Numbered from the stretch's first letter, positions 26,409 to 35,621 are shown. The stretch is DNA of 64,000 bases from Natranaeroarchaeum aerophilus (GCF_023638055.1 NZ_JAKRVY010000001.1:689815-753814), one strand, 5' to 3'. Made by a program: numbers and translations. The notes: generated from the letters alone by a model not told the origin.

Positions 26409-26846
26409 CTACTCGGCCAGCTCCTCGCTTACTGCATCGAGGACGGCCGCACCACGTTTGGTCTCCGCACCACTCTCGACGAACACGAGCGTCTTCGGTG
26501 GGTGGACGGCTTTCGGGCGGACCCGGAGTTCCTCCGCCTCGGCGCGCTCGGCGGCGACGTTCTGGCCTGCGGAAATCTCGATCCGAACCCGGTCGTCGTG
26601 GACGAACACCTGTGCGACCTGCCGCCCGTCCTCGACGTCGCCCTGCCGTCTGGCATCGTCCGGGTCCTCGATCGGCTCCTCGGTCCATTCGATGTCGTAG
26701 GCGCGCTCGCCCTCGGCGGTCCCCGAGACCGTCCGGTCCGGGTTCGTCACCGAGAGGCGCGCGAGCGCCCCATCGACACGCCCGTCGATCTCCGAGGAGA
26801 GTAGCTGGGCGATCCGGACCCCGTCGGTGACACGTTCTTCGACCAT
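26409..26846 (-). CDS. Conserved haloarchaeal protein of unknown function
   Basis: 145 residues from ATG 26846; the longer frame overlaps the next gene's leader and reads as noise. It has R-I-A-Q-L-L-S-S-E-I-D-G-R at the start, R-V-R-I-E-I-S-A-G-Q-N-V-A and P-K-T-L-V-F-V-E-S-G later. This looks like a small alpha-beta protein. No catalytic residues or membrane segments are seen. Confidence 0.65.
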   Translation of the reverse strand: MVEERVTDGVRIAQLLSSEIDGRVDGALARLSVTNPDRTVSGTAEGERAYDIEWTEEPIEDPDDARRQGDVEDGRQVAQVFVHDDRVRIEISAGQNVAAERAEAEELRVRPKAVHPPKTLVFVESGAETKRGAAVLDAVSEELAE

Positions 26847-26962
26847 ACCGTGCCTTCGAGTGTGGGGGGTTTCGGCGTTGCGTTCCGGGACGACGACTCG
26901 TCGGTCAAAGAGCGACTGTAGCCATCGCGGGCTTGATGACAACAGACGGTGAAGTGGCAGGT

Positions 26963-27553
26963 ATGAAACGACGTGCGCTCCTCGTCGCTGCTGGCGCACT
27001 CGGTGTGGGATCGGTCGGGACGAGCGCAGCCGACGAGAACGACCCGGACTGCGAGGAGACGACCGAAATCGTGACCGGCCGGTCGGGCGACGAGGTGACC
27101 TCGACCGAGATGGTTCCCGCCCCGTGGTGGGACCAGGTAGAGCGCGTTCGGGCGGTACAGGACGAGTTGAGCGAGGAGTTCGGCGACGAGGAGTGGTTCG
27201 AGGCGACGGGCCGATCGAGCGGGAGCCGTGAGATTTGCGGCCGCAACGTTCTGGTCGTCACCGTCTACGCCTCGGACGTCGAGACTGCCCGTGAGTATAT
27301 CGACGAGGACAGCAAGGACGTACCGCTGTCGATCGAAGAGCGGATCGAGGACCCGGTCTGGGATGTGGAAGGTGACGTAGCGCGCGAAGGTGATCAAGAG
27401 CGCGATACCGATGAAACAGAGGGGGAGACGAACAATGCGGACGACGAGGACGATCCGACGCCCGGCCCGGGAGTGGTCGGGGCGCTCGCCGGGGTCGGGA
27501 CGGCGGGTCTGCTGCTCGGGAAGCGAATGGGCAACGGGCCGGACCGCACCTGA
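26963..27553 (+). CDS. Exported protein with PGF-CTERM-like anchor
   Basis: 196 residues from ATG 26963. The start M-K-R-R-A-L-L-V-A-A-G is a Tat-like signal. The mature part has three cysteines. The end, P-T-P-G-P-G-V-V-G-A-L-A-G-V followed by a hydrophobic run and K-R, resembles PGF-CTERM sorting signals, which archaeosortase A removes while attaching the protein to lipid. Function is unknown. Confidence 0.7.
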   Translation: MKRRALLVAAGALGVGSVGTSAADENDPDCEETTEIVTGRSGDEVTSTEMVPAPWWDQVERVRAVQDELSEEFGDEEWFEATGRSSGSREICGRNVLVVTVYASDVETAREYIDEDSKDVPLSIEERIEDPVWDVEGDVAREGDQERDTDETEGETNNADDEDDPTPGPGVVGALAGVGTAGLLLGKRMGNGPDRT

Positions 27554-27723
27554 TCGCGACCTGCGTCGAGTTCTCGATCACCAGCGATCGGTAAGAACAG
27601 GATTGGCACTACATTTCGCCACCGGGTTGGCCGTCTCGATTCCGTCTACCCGAGCAACTGGCACCGTTTTGCAGCCCTCCAACCGGGGAACTGTTATCCG
27701 AGTTGATCCCTTCGATACCGTGT

Positions 27724-28215
27724 ATGTCGCCTGCTAGCGGGACGGTCGATCCACGGGCACCTCGATTCGGACAGGGGGTCACAGCAGCCCTGGCACTCGG
27801 TGGGGTCGTCCTCCAGGAACCGGTGTTGATATACATCCTGACAGCCCTGCTCGTCGTGGCAGTCGCCTCGCGGTGGCGGATCGACCCCTATCGGTTCCTG
27901 TGGCTGCGCGTTCGGCGGTTCGTCGATCCCCCCACGACCACCGAGTCGGCACTCCCACACCGGTTCGCCCGAGTCGTCGGTGCGATGTTCACGAGTGTTG
28001 CGTCGATCTGTCTCGTCGTGGCGGGAGTGACAGGCATCGGATCGCTCGCGCTGGTTGGCTATGGCCTCATCGGAATCGTCGGTGTTCTCGCGGCGCTGGG
28101 TGCCTTTGCAAACTTCTGTCTCGGCTGTCGGATGTACCGCCAAGTGTCGCTGTTCAAGGGCTGGAAACTGCTGACGACGCCGGCAGAGGATATCGAAGAG
28201 ATGGCTCGTTTATAA
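27724..28215 (+). CDS. DUF4395 membrane protein
   Basis: 163 residues from ATG 27724. It has four membrane segments and the DUF4395 mark F-A-N-F-C-L-G-C-R-M-Y near residue 130, a membrane-edge C-x-x-C pair. Such proteins are often near thiol-redox genes, and a redox role of the C-x-x-C is possible. No partner is adjacent. Confidence 0.82.
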   Translation: MSPASGTVDPRAPRFGQGVTAALALGGVVLQEPVLIYILTALLVVAVASRWRIDPYRFLWLRVRRFVDPPTTTESALPHRFARVVGAMFTSVASICLVVAGVTGIGSLALVGYGLIGIVGVLAALGAFANFCLGCRMYRQVSLFKGWKLLTTPAEDIEEMARL

Positions 28216-28376
28216 TTGGTGTCAGTAGATGATCGACTCAATGGAACCTGATCGGGCCTGGGTTTCCTGTGACCCTCTCCGGATGGATGCAGAGACGTTT
28301 TTCAACATCAACATCGGTGGGATCGCCACTTGAACTCGGATAAGGCATCATATACCGGCGTGCGGCGATTCATCTT

Positions 28377-28403
28377 CTCCCTGCTCGCTCCTCGAGGAAG
28401 GGG
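28377..28403. mobile_element. Relic of an IS1341-type element end
   Basis: CTCCCTGC, GCTCCT and GAGGAAGGGG in this order match the outer end of the tnpB element at 46740-46767 with few changes. No tnpB coding sequence remains here. The intergenic region 28216-28506 otherwise holds no recognisable gene. Confidence 0.4.
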
Positions 28404-28433
28404 TATTCTCGCCTATCTTCTGGTAAATCGGTA

Positions 28434-28447
28434 GCCTCGGCACTCAT
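28434..28447 (+). repeat. 14-bp direct repeat, left copy of island
   Basis: GCCTCGGCACTCAT occurs here and at 31424-31437, on either side of the toxin-antitoxin and AT-rich lipoprotein region. It may be the footprint of an insertion, or chance. Confidence 0.35.
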
Positions 28448-28506
28448 GACTCATAATCTATCCATAGTGAATGTATACAACACGCCTTTAGGATCCGCTC
28501 GTTTCG

Positions 28507-28977
28507 TTACTGCTCGTCCAGCATCCGGATCCCACGCTCCACGACCGCCTCGGTCACGAAGAGACTCGTTTCACGCTGGAGTGCTCGCATCCGAGATACC
28601 GCCTCGTCTCTATCGAGTAATCCCCGAGAGTAACCGAGCGCAATTATGCCGATGGTGCCGTGTACTTCGACACCCGCGTCGGACGCTGCCTTTCGGGCGG
28701 CGAGGTCGTCGCTCAGGAGAACGACTCCCCGCTCTTTTGCGACCGCAATCGCGGCGCGTTCTCCGGCATCCAGTTCTTCAGCTTCAATTCGGCGTTCGTC
28801 GGCTTCAACGAGTCCGTACGAGAGGTCGGCTAACCCGTTCGGAACACCACCGGCTTTGACCTCCCTGTACACCGTCTCTGGAACGAGGAGTGTGTCAAAC
28901 GTCGAGAGGAGTTCGAGCGAGTCGATTTCGGCGAGGTGAATGAGCGGTCCTGCATCCGAGACAGCCACGAGCGTCAC
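28507..28977 (-). CDS. PIN-domain toxin, DUF3368 type
   Basis: 156 residues. The PIN-fold acidic residues are visible: V-S-D-A-G-P-L-I-H-L-A near the start, E-R-A-A-I-A-V-A and L-L-S-D-D-L-A-A-R, with G-T-I-G-I later. DUF3368 proteins are predicted RNases that act as toxins. It overlaps the end of the upstream antitoxin gene by 4 bp, the usual arrangement with the antitoxin first. Confidence 0.83.
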   Translation of the reverse strand: MTLVAVSDAGPLIHLAEIDSLELLSTFDTLLVPETVYREVKAGGVPNGLADLSYGLVEADERRIEAEELDAGERAAIAVAKERGVVLLSDDLAARKAASDAGVEVHGTIGIIALGYSRGLLDRDEAVSRMRALQRETSLFVTEAVVERGIRMLDEQ

Positions 28978-29225
28978 GCGTTCAGGCCCCAGTCGACGTC
29001 TTCCTCGATGACCTCGCGCTCTCGGTCCGCTCGCTCGACTTTCGTTCGACCGACGCGCTCGATGGCCTCCTTGCGGTCAAGTTCGTCGTCGAGGTACTGT
29101 GTGAGCACGAGGTCCTCCCACAGGTCTTCTAGCCCGCGTTCGAGTGCCTGTTCGAACACTTCTGACTCTGGAAGGCCGCGAGCCTCCGCGATTTCTCGTA
29201 CCCGGTCGGAAATTTCGGCGGCCAT
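28974..29225 (-). CDS. Antitoxin of the PIN toxin pair
   Basis: 83 residues from ATG 29225 (ATG 29252 adds nine residues and is also possible). A helix-rich N-terminus (R-V-R-E-I-A-E-A-R-G-L-P-E-S-E-V-F-E-Q-A) resembles small DNA-binding antitoxins of the UPF0175 or ribbon-helix-helix kind. The basic C-terminal third would bind the toxin. It overlaps the toxin by 4 bp. Confidence 0.75.
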   Translation of the reverse strand: MAAEISDRVREIAEARGLPESEVFEQALERGLEDLWEDLVLTQYLDDELDRKEAIERVGRTKVERADREREVIEEDVDWGLNA

Positions 29226-29306
29226 ACAGTACGATTGCTCGGCAACGTTCATAAATCCGTGTCTGCCTACTCGGCGAGAGCCTGACCGGGGCCTATTGAG
29301 ATCGCG

Positions 29307-29483
29307 ATGGGAAACAACCCTCGGGAAATCGAGCACGTAGAGAAACACCTAACAAAGTTTGACACAGTGTGGATCGTCTGCCCGAGCAACGATGTCTGTG
29401 ATGGACTGACGCAACGACTCAAAAAAGGGGTTACTGAGCGATTCGATAGTATTCCGGGTATTTCCGGACTTCAACAATGCTGA
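29307..29483 (+). pseudogene. Gene remnant, 3' end of an unidentified ORF
   Basis: A 58-codon frame with convincing protein texture: M-G-N-N-P-R-E-I-E-H-V-E-K-H-L, then F-D-T-V-W-I-V-C-P-S-N and D-G-L-T-Q-R-L-K-K. It looks like the end of a larger P-loop or helicase-type protein. An in-frame stop lies 8 codons upstream, so the 5' part is missing. It fits a decayed accessory gene in this island. Confidence 0.4.
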
Positions 29484-29670
29484 TATCCCGCCGAGATAGG
29501 ATTTTCCGGGCATCGGAATCTACTGTTCTATCTTTAAACAGCGAGAGCATCCTGCCGTTCACACCGGGCGAGAATGTCATGCGACTTACGGCTGTGAATG
29601 GGGATACACTACCGAACAGAACCCTGATAGTCTAATCAAAGAAATAAGACAACCTACTCTTCTTGGAAAC

Positions 29671-29817
29671 ATGGATCAAGACATATTTGACCTGTTTAGT
29701 GAAAGACACTCTGAGGAAGAGCAAATAGGTCTAAGAAAAAGCTACACAAGTCAAGGATTCGTAGAACAAATGGACAACTGGGGTAACCAACCCAATGAAG
29801 GATCACTGATAAGCTAG
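29671..29817 (+). CDS. Possible small acidic protein
   Basis: 48 codons from ATG 29671, preceded by TTGGAAAC. It encodes M-D-Q-D-I-F-D-L-F-S-E-R-H-S-E-E-E and a Q/N-rich second half. Codon use is AT-rich like the neighbouring lipoprotein gene, and its stop lies 15 bp before the convergent end of that gene. Coding status is unproven. The rest of 29253-29832 holds only the gene remnant. Confidence 0.3.
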   Translation: MDQDIFDLFSERHSEEEQIGLRKSYTSQGFVEQMDNWGNQPNEGSLIS

Positions 29818-29832
29818 CCTTTTCCCTATATT

Positions 29833-31164
29833 CTACTCCAGTAACTGTTCCAAACCTTCGAAATCGGGATTTTCCCGTACTTCGCTGAAAGTATCTCTAC
29901 CGTTATTCCAGTCAGCAAGCAAAGTAGGCTGTCTTGGTGTTCCAAACACGCCTACATGTCTGCCTGTTTCATTGTAATGATCTCCTGCAACTTTAACAGG
30001 GTTGAAAATCTCGTCTCTCTCCCCGTTATCCCGAATCATTTCCAAACCGATCGAACCATAGTTATCGGAGATAGTTACGTCTCTTGTTGATGGTCCAGAC
30101 GCCGGGACGACTTGACTTAAAAAGAAGACGTCTTGTCTACGAGTTTTTATGAAGTATTTTACTTCTTCCATTTCTCCCCGTTCAAACTCTCCGAGAATCG
30201 ATACATAGTCCGGGTTTGATATCCCGTCAACCATATCGATTCTTTCTATATCTTCTATGTGCGCTACTTCTGATCCTATTGTTTCGTGGTGGTACCAGTC
30301 GCTGTCAAGGTGTATAGCTTTAGATCCATGGTTGGTCCCCCCAGTGTCTGCTGTGTCGTCGTGAGGATTGTTAAAACCATTTGCGTGTACTTGGTCTGGT
30401 TCAAAATCAGTGTAGTTATGTATTATCTGTTCTTCTGTAGCTGCCTGTACCTGTGCATGACCCGAATGTCTACCTATTTCAGCTCTAACATGTCTGCCTA
30501 CCATATCTATTAACTGGTTTTTTCCTTCTTTTGTAGTGGTGTCTATTTCTTCTATTTCTTTTGGGTTGAAATTTTCTACTACCTCTTCTCTGGCGCGGTC
30601 TCTTACTGCTTGCTGTCTTTTCCGTTCGAACCAGTCGGTCTCCAGATTGTGGTTGTCGAAGCTGTACGGTGTTTCGTGTTCTGTTATTTTTTGGTTGTCT
30701 ACGTATGCTTCGATAAGATAGCTGGTTGGTAGTTTTTTTGTAACGTCTATCTGTTCTGTTGTGGTGTCGCTGTTTTTTTCTGTTTCTATGGTTAATGTGT
30801 TGGTTCCCGGTTCGAGCTGTGTGCATGCAATTTTTTGGAGGCTGTCTTCTGTGTCGTGTTCGAGCTGTCCGTTTGAACCTATTATTCTTATGTTGTCGGG
30901 TTCGACTTTTTCTTGGTTTTCGTAAAGGTTTATCCCGAGTTTGATGTAGTCTTGGTCTCTTACTGTGTCTTCCGTGTGTTCCCAGTTTTTAAGATCTGTG
31001 AGATCTGTTTCTGTGTTTTCCGGTTCTATCTCGATTTTGTATTCTGTGGTTTCTGTACTGTTTTCGTTTCTGTCTGGTAGATTTGTGCATCCAGCTAAAC
31101 CGCCAGCTGTTGCTGTGGTAGTTGCCAATAGGAATTTCCGGCGTGAGTGAACCTCTTGGCTCAT
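29833..31164 (-). CDS. AT-rich Tat lipoprotein of unknown function
   Basis: 443 residues. S-R-R-K-F-L-L-A-T and the lipobox L-A-G-C (Cys26) mark a Tat lipoprotein. Residues 35-150 look like an Ig-like beta domain. A helical region (180-260) with many Q, R, E and H follows, and a last domain has H-L-D-S-D-W-Y-H-H-E and A-D-W-N-N-G-R. Codons are rich in A and T and the protein has many Asn, Lys, Ile, unlike the rest of the window, so recent acquisition is likely. Function is not recognised. Confidence 0.7.
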   Translation of the reverse strand: MSQEVHSRRKFLLATTTATAGGLAGCTNLPDRNENSTETTEYKIEIEPENTETDLTDLKNWEHTEDTVRDQDYIKLGINLYENQEKVEPDNIRIIGSNGQLEHDTEDSLQKIACTQLEPGTNTLTIETEKNSDTTTEQIDVTKKLPTSYLIEAYVDNQKITEHETPYSFDNHNLETDWFERKRQQAVRDRAREEVVENFNPKEIEEIDTTTKEGKNQLIDMVGRHVRAEIGRHSGHAQVQAATEEQIIHNYTDFEPDQVHANGFNNPHDDTADTGGTNHGSKAIHLDSDWYHHETIGSEVAHIEDIERIDMVDGISNPDYVSILGEFERGEMEEVKYFIKTRRQDVFFLSQVVPASGPSTRDVTISDNYGSIGLEMIRDNGERDEIFNPVKVAGDHYNETGRHVGVFGTPRQPTLLADWNNGRDTFSEVRENPDFEGLEQLLE

Positions 31165-31553
31165 AGACAGTTGTTACTACCGAATTGGTAGTCCATGTTT
31201 CAAATAATTACCGGCAAGTGAACACAACCGGTCCAACGAAATCTACTGAGATCGAGCCCACAGAACTATTTAACTATCAAACACCAACTCTCCCTTGAAA
31301 ATCCAAACGAAACGAGGAGAGTGAAAGAGGACTTGAAAAACGGCCTTTCAACCGTTTATACCATGGACGGATCGGCCATCAAACCAACAGTCACTGCCCG
31401 TATATTCGCACTTAGGAGAAGCGGCCTCGGCACTCATAGGGCTCGTCACAACCAGTTGCCGAGACTGGCTCGGAGCGAGTGCGTCGTCATCGGCCAGCCG
31501 ACGCTACAGGGGGCGCGTGCAAGGCGGTTTCGGAAGGCGTCCCGCCGGACGGC
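31165..31553. other. Gene-poor stretch between island and amylase
   Basis: 389 bp without a supported gene. The left part is AT-rich and carries the promoter of the lipoprotein gene (TATTTGAAAC region on the minus strand). The right part returns to GC-rich composition after the 14-bp repeat copy at 31424. Confidence 0.5.
31424..31437 (+). repeat. 14-bp direct repeat, right copy of island
   Basis: Second copy of GCCTCGGCACTCAT, 2,990 bp from the first. It coincides with the change from AT-rich to GC-rich DNA. Confidence 0.35.
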
Positions 31554-33053
31554 TCACTCCCCCAGCGTGTACATGACCCAGCTCCGGGCCGGAACGGTTA
31601 CCTCGACTGCCCCGCCCTCGACGACGTCGACGCTCGGCTGATGACCAGTGTAGTCCACGAGCGTCGTCCCCTCGTCCCAGGACGTCTCGACCGTGTACGT
31701 CTGGCGACGTCGGGAGACGTTGATCCCCGCAAGCAGGTTCTCCTCGCGCTCGTAGAGGTAGGTGTCCTCGCTGACGTGTCGGTCGATCAGCGCGCCGCGG
31801 GCGAGTCGGTTCTTGACCTCGATGAGTCGCTGGGTGTCGGCGTCGAGATCGGCACCGATCGTCGTGCTGAACAGGTGGGGAGTGCCGGGATAGGAGAGAA
31901 TGAAGGCGTTCGCGAGGGCCATCTCCTCGCCTTCCGGGCTGTCCGGGCCGACACCCGGTCCGGCGGTGTCGTGGTTCTGGGCGAACGTGACCGCGGCGTC
32001 GGGATCCTCGTAGACGACGCCGTTGCCGCCGTCCTGTGCGAGGCCGGTGAGGTCGTCCTCTTCGAAGGCGGTGACGATGTTGCTGTACAGCGGGAAATCG
32101 AAGGCGTTCATCCCCGTGTCGACGAACTCCATGAGGAAGTCGGTGTCTCCCTCGTCCCACATCTCGCCGACGCGCCAGAGGTCCAGCTCCTCACAGAGGG
32201 GATTGATCTCCTCGGCGAAGTACCACGGCCAGATGTGTGCGGCAGCGTCGAAGCGGATCCCGTCGATCCCGAACTCGGCGATCGTGGTCAGATACGCCTC
32301 GTGGGCCGCCTGTACCTCGGGATGGGAGACGTCGAGGTTCGGCAGTCCGAGCAACGACTCGTCGTACTGTTCGTTTTCGATCTCGCCGCGATAGTTGAAC
32401 GCCGGCACCTCCGTGAAGTGCTCTTCCACCTCGAACTGGGGCCACTCCAGCTGGGTCGTTTCCGTCGGGTCGTCCGAGTCGCCCCACCGGTCCGCGGGCG
32501 CGGGGTCGGGGTTCGCAACGTGGTTCAGAACGGTGTCGACGATCACCTCGATCCCACGCTCGTGGGCGGCATCGACGAGCGACTGGAGTTCGGCCTCGGT
32601 CCCGAACACCGAGTCGAAATCGCGCAGATCGACCGGCTGGTAGCCAAGCGGGGGGTGTGGTTCGAGGTGGCCGAAGTCGGGATGCTCCGGTTCGTAAAAC
32701 CCCTCCTGGTCCTCGGTCCCGAGATGCTGGAAGTCGAGCTTGCCGACCGCCGGCTGGGGGAGCCAGATGGCGTCGATCCCCGCCTCCGTGAGCATCGGTA
32801 AGTCCGCCTCGACGTCGGCCCACGGCGTGTGAAAGTACTGGTAGATGACTCCCTCCCCCTCCGCGTCGGTCGTGACGCTCGCCTCGATATCGGGAATATC
32901 TACGGCGTCCGGACCGCCGAAGTCGCTTCCGGGTGTTGCACAGCCAGCGGTTGACACACCGAACGCCGCGGCCGAGGCGGCCGCTGCGCCGCGAAGAAAC
33001 TCGCGTCTCCCCGTTCGATCGTCCGCCAGCGAGTCATCAGTGGGATCTATCAC
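31554..33053 (-). CDS. Secreted alpha-amylase family (GH13) lipoprotein
   Basis: 499 residues. Signal: G-R-R-E-F-L-R-G-A and lipobox S-T-A-G-C. The GH13 regions are all present: I: D-T-V-L-N-H-V; II: G-I-R-F-D-A-A (nucleophile Asp); III: V-G-E-M-W-D (acid/base Glu); IV: F-A-Q-N-H-D. It should hydrolyse alpha-1,4 glucans such as starch outside the cell. It lies 84 bp downstream of the second GH13 gene on the same strand; the pair may break external glucan down in two steps. Confidence 0.92.
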   Translation of the reverse strand: MIDPTDDSLADDRTGRREFLRGAAAASAAAFGVSTAGCATPGSDFGGPDAVDIPDIEASVTTDAEGEGVIYQYFHTPWADVEADLPMLTEAGIDAIWLPQPAVGKLDFQHLGTEDQEGFYEPEHPDFGHLEPHPPLGYQPVDLRDFDSVFGTEAELQSLVDAAHERGIEVIVDTVLNHVANPDPAPADRWGDSDDPTETTQLEWPQFEVEEHFTEVPAFNYRGEIENEQYDESLLGLPNLDVSHPEVQAAHEAYLTTIAEFGIDGIRFDAAAHIWPWYFAEEINPLCEELDLWRVGEMWDEGDTDFLMEFVDTGMNAFDFPLYSNIVTAFEEDDLTGLAQDGGNGVVYEDPDAAVTFAQNHDTAGPGVGPDSPEGEEMALANAFILSYPGTPHLFSTTIGADLDADTQRLIEVKNRLARGALIDRHVSEDTYLYEREENLLAGINVSRRRQTYTVETSWDEGTTLVDYTGHQPSVDVVEGGAVEVTVPARSWVMYTLGE

Positions 33054-33137
33054 GATGATCTACTACATCGTTATTTTGAGAGCGTATAGAATACCGGGTT
33101 CTCGTTCGAGTTCCTGATACAGCGAACGATGTTCCAG

Positions 33138-35528
33138 CTACTGTTCGAGTGAGAAGACGCCGACGGTATCGACGCTGACCGTCTGACCATCCGCAGCCCC
33201 GTCGTCGACTGCGACGAGGTTCTCCGTGTCGACGGCCTCCGGAAGGTCGATCCGAACCGACTCGGATTCGAAGTTCACGACGACGAGCACCGTCTCGGGT
33301 CCGGACACGTCGGCTTCCTCACCGACCTCTCGCGTGAACGCCACTGCATCGACGTCCTCGTCAGTCGACTGGAGCGTCACGTCGGCATCGGGTCCGAGCA
33401 CGTCGAGGTCGTGATACAGGTCAATCAGGGTCCTGTAGAACGCCAGATGCGCCTCGTCGTACTCGTTCCAGTTCATGAAGGCGCGCTGGCGACCGCCCGG
33501 CCGGACGTCCGCGTGGGCTTTGACGCTCCCGTCGTCGGTCCGGCCACGGTGGTCGTCCGGTTCGGAGACTCGCCCTTCGCCGTAGCGGCTGATCTGGCGT
33601 TCCTGTCCGTAGTAGAGCATCGGAAGCCCGGGCAGAGTGATGCAGGCGGCGAAAGCGGCGCGCTGCCCTTTCGCTGCCTCGTCCCACTCTTCGTCGGTAA
33701 CCGCGTCGTGGTCGGGGTCCGCAAGGTCGACTGCGGTGCGGTTGAGCAGCCGTTGTTCGTCGTGATTTTCGACCGCGTTGATGACCCGCGAATGGTCGGG
33801 GATGCCGTGGTCCCGCCGGGTCAGGATGTCCTCGACGAGCCGGTCGGGATTGCTCGGATCGTCCGAGAAGTCGTACTGGTCGGCCATCCGCTGCTGGTTC
33901 TCGGTAAGTCCTTCGCCGTCTTCCAGCAGGTTCTGGGAGGTGTAGGTGAACCCGTACGAGTCGTAGTGCATGTCGAACTCGTTTTCCGAGAACTTCGGGT
34001 CGGTCGGGAGCGTCTCGTCAAGCATGAGGAACTCGCCATTATTCGCCCGCACGACTTCCCGGACGTCCTTCCAGAAACTGTGAGGGACGCCGTAGGCCAC
34101 GTCACAGCGAAAGCCGTCGACACCGACTTCGCCCGACCAGAAGTCCGCGACTGCGAGGATATACTCGCGCATCGCGAGGTTCTCGTAGTTGATGTTTGGC
34201 ATCCACTGCAGGTCGGCGAAGCCGGTCGCCCGCGGGGCGGCCTCGATCTGTGTACCGTCCTCGTCGTAGCGGGGCGAGTCCACTCGGTCCCACCAGTCGA
34301 AGTACTTCGAGTCCTCGTTCCAGGCCTCGACCGTGGCGCTGTCGCCTGCTTCGACAGATTGATCGCCCTCTGCAATAGTGTCGACGAACTGGTCGATCCA
34401 GCGCCCCGCGTGGTTGATCACGAGGTCGAAGAGGACGGCGATACCGTGGTCGTTACACGCCTCGACGAAGTCGGCGTAGGCTGCGACCGGATCGTCGTAT
34501 CCCTCGGGAACGAGATCCTCGGCGATCCCGAGATAATCGAGCGTTCCGTAGCCGTGCGGGCCGCCCGGTGGCAGATCCATCTGCGCGCTCGTCGCGGGGA
34601 CGACGGGGGTCACCCAGAGCACATCGACGCCCAGTTCGTCCAGATACTCGACGCCGCGTGCGCCGGTTTCTTCGTCCCCCTCGATCAGCGTCTCGAAGGT
34701 CGTTGCGCCGCGCTCGCCCGCCCACGACCGCGGGAAGATCTGATACATGACGGCGTCGTCGATCCACTCGGGTGGACGGTTCGGCAGGTATACGTCGCCA
34801 TCGGGATCCAGTTCGATCGAGTCCTGCGCGCTCGCCACCTGGCCGTCGTAGGCGGCAGCGTGGACACGGGCCGACTCGTCACCCAGTGCGTCGAGCGAGA
34901 CTGTTGCCGTCCGGGCGTCCGCACCGATCTCGATGTCTTCGGTTGCCAGCGCGTCCCGGTCGTCCGCGAGGAACTCGACCCGAACGTCGTCGGGATCGGC
35001 GTCGCTGGACGGCGCGAGCTGTGCGTTCGATTCGATCCGGAACTCCCCGGCATCGGCGTCGTACTCGCCGTCGAGTTCGATCCGGGGGAGGGGAGCGTCG
35101 GTTCCCTCGGGGAAGGCGTACAGCGTTAACTCGTGGTGCCCATCCGGCGCGTCGAGCCCGAGCACGTACTCGCCGGGCACGTCGGCCTCGAACTCCGCGG
35201 CGTGGTCGTAGCCCGCGTCGTAGCGCGGGATTTCGGTGTCGTCGGTCGCAAACGAAAGCACATCGCCGTCGCTGTCGGCGGGCGTCGAGACGACAGACCA
35301 CTCGAACTCCCCGGGGTCGTAGTTGTCGGGATCGACCGAGAGATCGGTCAGGCGTGGCGCGAGGTTATCGCGGCCGCCGTGCTCGATGTCGACCTCGACG
35401 TCCAGTCCGTTCGTGTCGGCATCGATGACGAACACTGAGTCGTGAATTGGCTCGCCGACCTGTACAAACCGGGGGTGTCCGGGATGGGGCGAGTCGACGG
35501 GCGTCTGTGGATCGAACAAGGATGACAT
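33138..35528 (-). CDS. GH13 hydrolase with N-terminal domains (neopullulanase/cyclomaltodextrinase-like)
   Basis: 796 residues from ATG 35528. No signal peptide, so probably cytoplasmic. About 280 residues of beta domains come before the catalytic barrel. GH13 regions: D-L-V-I-N-H-A; G-F-R-C-D-V-A (nucleophile); M-L-D-E-T-L (acid/base); V-E-N-H-D-E-Q. The C-terminus is a beta domain. It may split maltodextrins or cyclodextrins taken up by the cell. The N-terminal part seems to use a haloarchaeal-specific starch-related fold. Confidence 0.9.
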   Translation of the reverse strand: MSSLFDPQTPVDSPHPGHPRFVQVGEPIHDSVFVIDADTNGLDVEVDIEHGGRDNLAPRLTDLSVDPDNYDPGEFEWSVVSTPADSDGDVLSFATDDTEIPRYDAGYDHAAEFEADVPGEYVLGLDAPDGHHELTLYAFPEGTDAPLPRIELDGEYDADAGEFRIESNAQLAPSSDADPDDVRVEFLADDRDALATEDIEIGADARTATVSLDALGDESARVHAAAYDGQVASAQDSIELDPDGDVYLPNRPPEWIDDAVMYQIFPRSWAGERGATTFETLIEGDEETGARGVEYLDELGVDVLWVTPVVPATSAQMDLPPGGPHGYGTLDYLGIAEDLVPEGYDDPVAAYADFVEACNDHGIAVLFDLVINHAGRWIDQFVDTIAEGDQSVEAGDSATVEAWNEDSKYFDWWDRVDSPRYDEDGTQIEAAPRATGFADLQWMPNINYENLAMREYILAVADFWSGEVGVDGFRCDVAYGVPHSFWKDVREVVRANNGEFLMLDETLPTDPKFSENEFDMHYDSYGFTYTSQNLLEDGEGLTENQQRMADQYDFSDDPSNPDRLVEDILTRRDHGIPDHSRVINAVENHDEQRLLNRTAVDLADPDHDAVTDEEWDEAAKGQRAAFAACITLPGLPMLYYGQERQISRYGEGRVSEPDDHRGRTDDGSVKAHADVRPGGRQRAFMNWNEYDEAHLAFYRTLIDLYHDLDVLGPDADVTLQSTDEDVDAVAFTREVGEEADVSGPETVLVVVNFESESVRIDLPEAVDTENLVAVDDGAADGQTVSVDTVGVFSLEQ

Positions 35529-35621
35529 AGTTCGTCGTTTCTCACCCTGGGGACAATATCGCTTTGGTCTCGCAGTCGAAAGTATAATAAAACAAAAAAC
35601 AGACGTATACAACGACGATAC

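Noticed and set aside
31321-31641. A 106-codon + strand frame beginning in the AT-rich DNA
   Set aside because: No recognisable motif, and it runs into the antisense of the amylase gene; composition changes midway.
31479-32801. A 440-codon + strand frame
   Set aside because: Antisense to the secreted amylase gene, with no domain of its own.
33411-35129. A 572-codon + strand frame
   Set aside because: It lies wholly antisense to the GH13 gene, whose catalytic motifs are all present; long antisense frames are common in GC-rich DNA.
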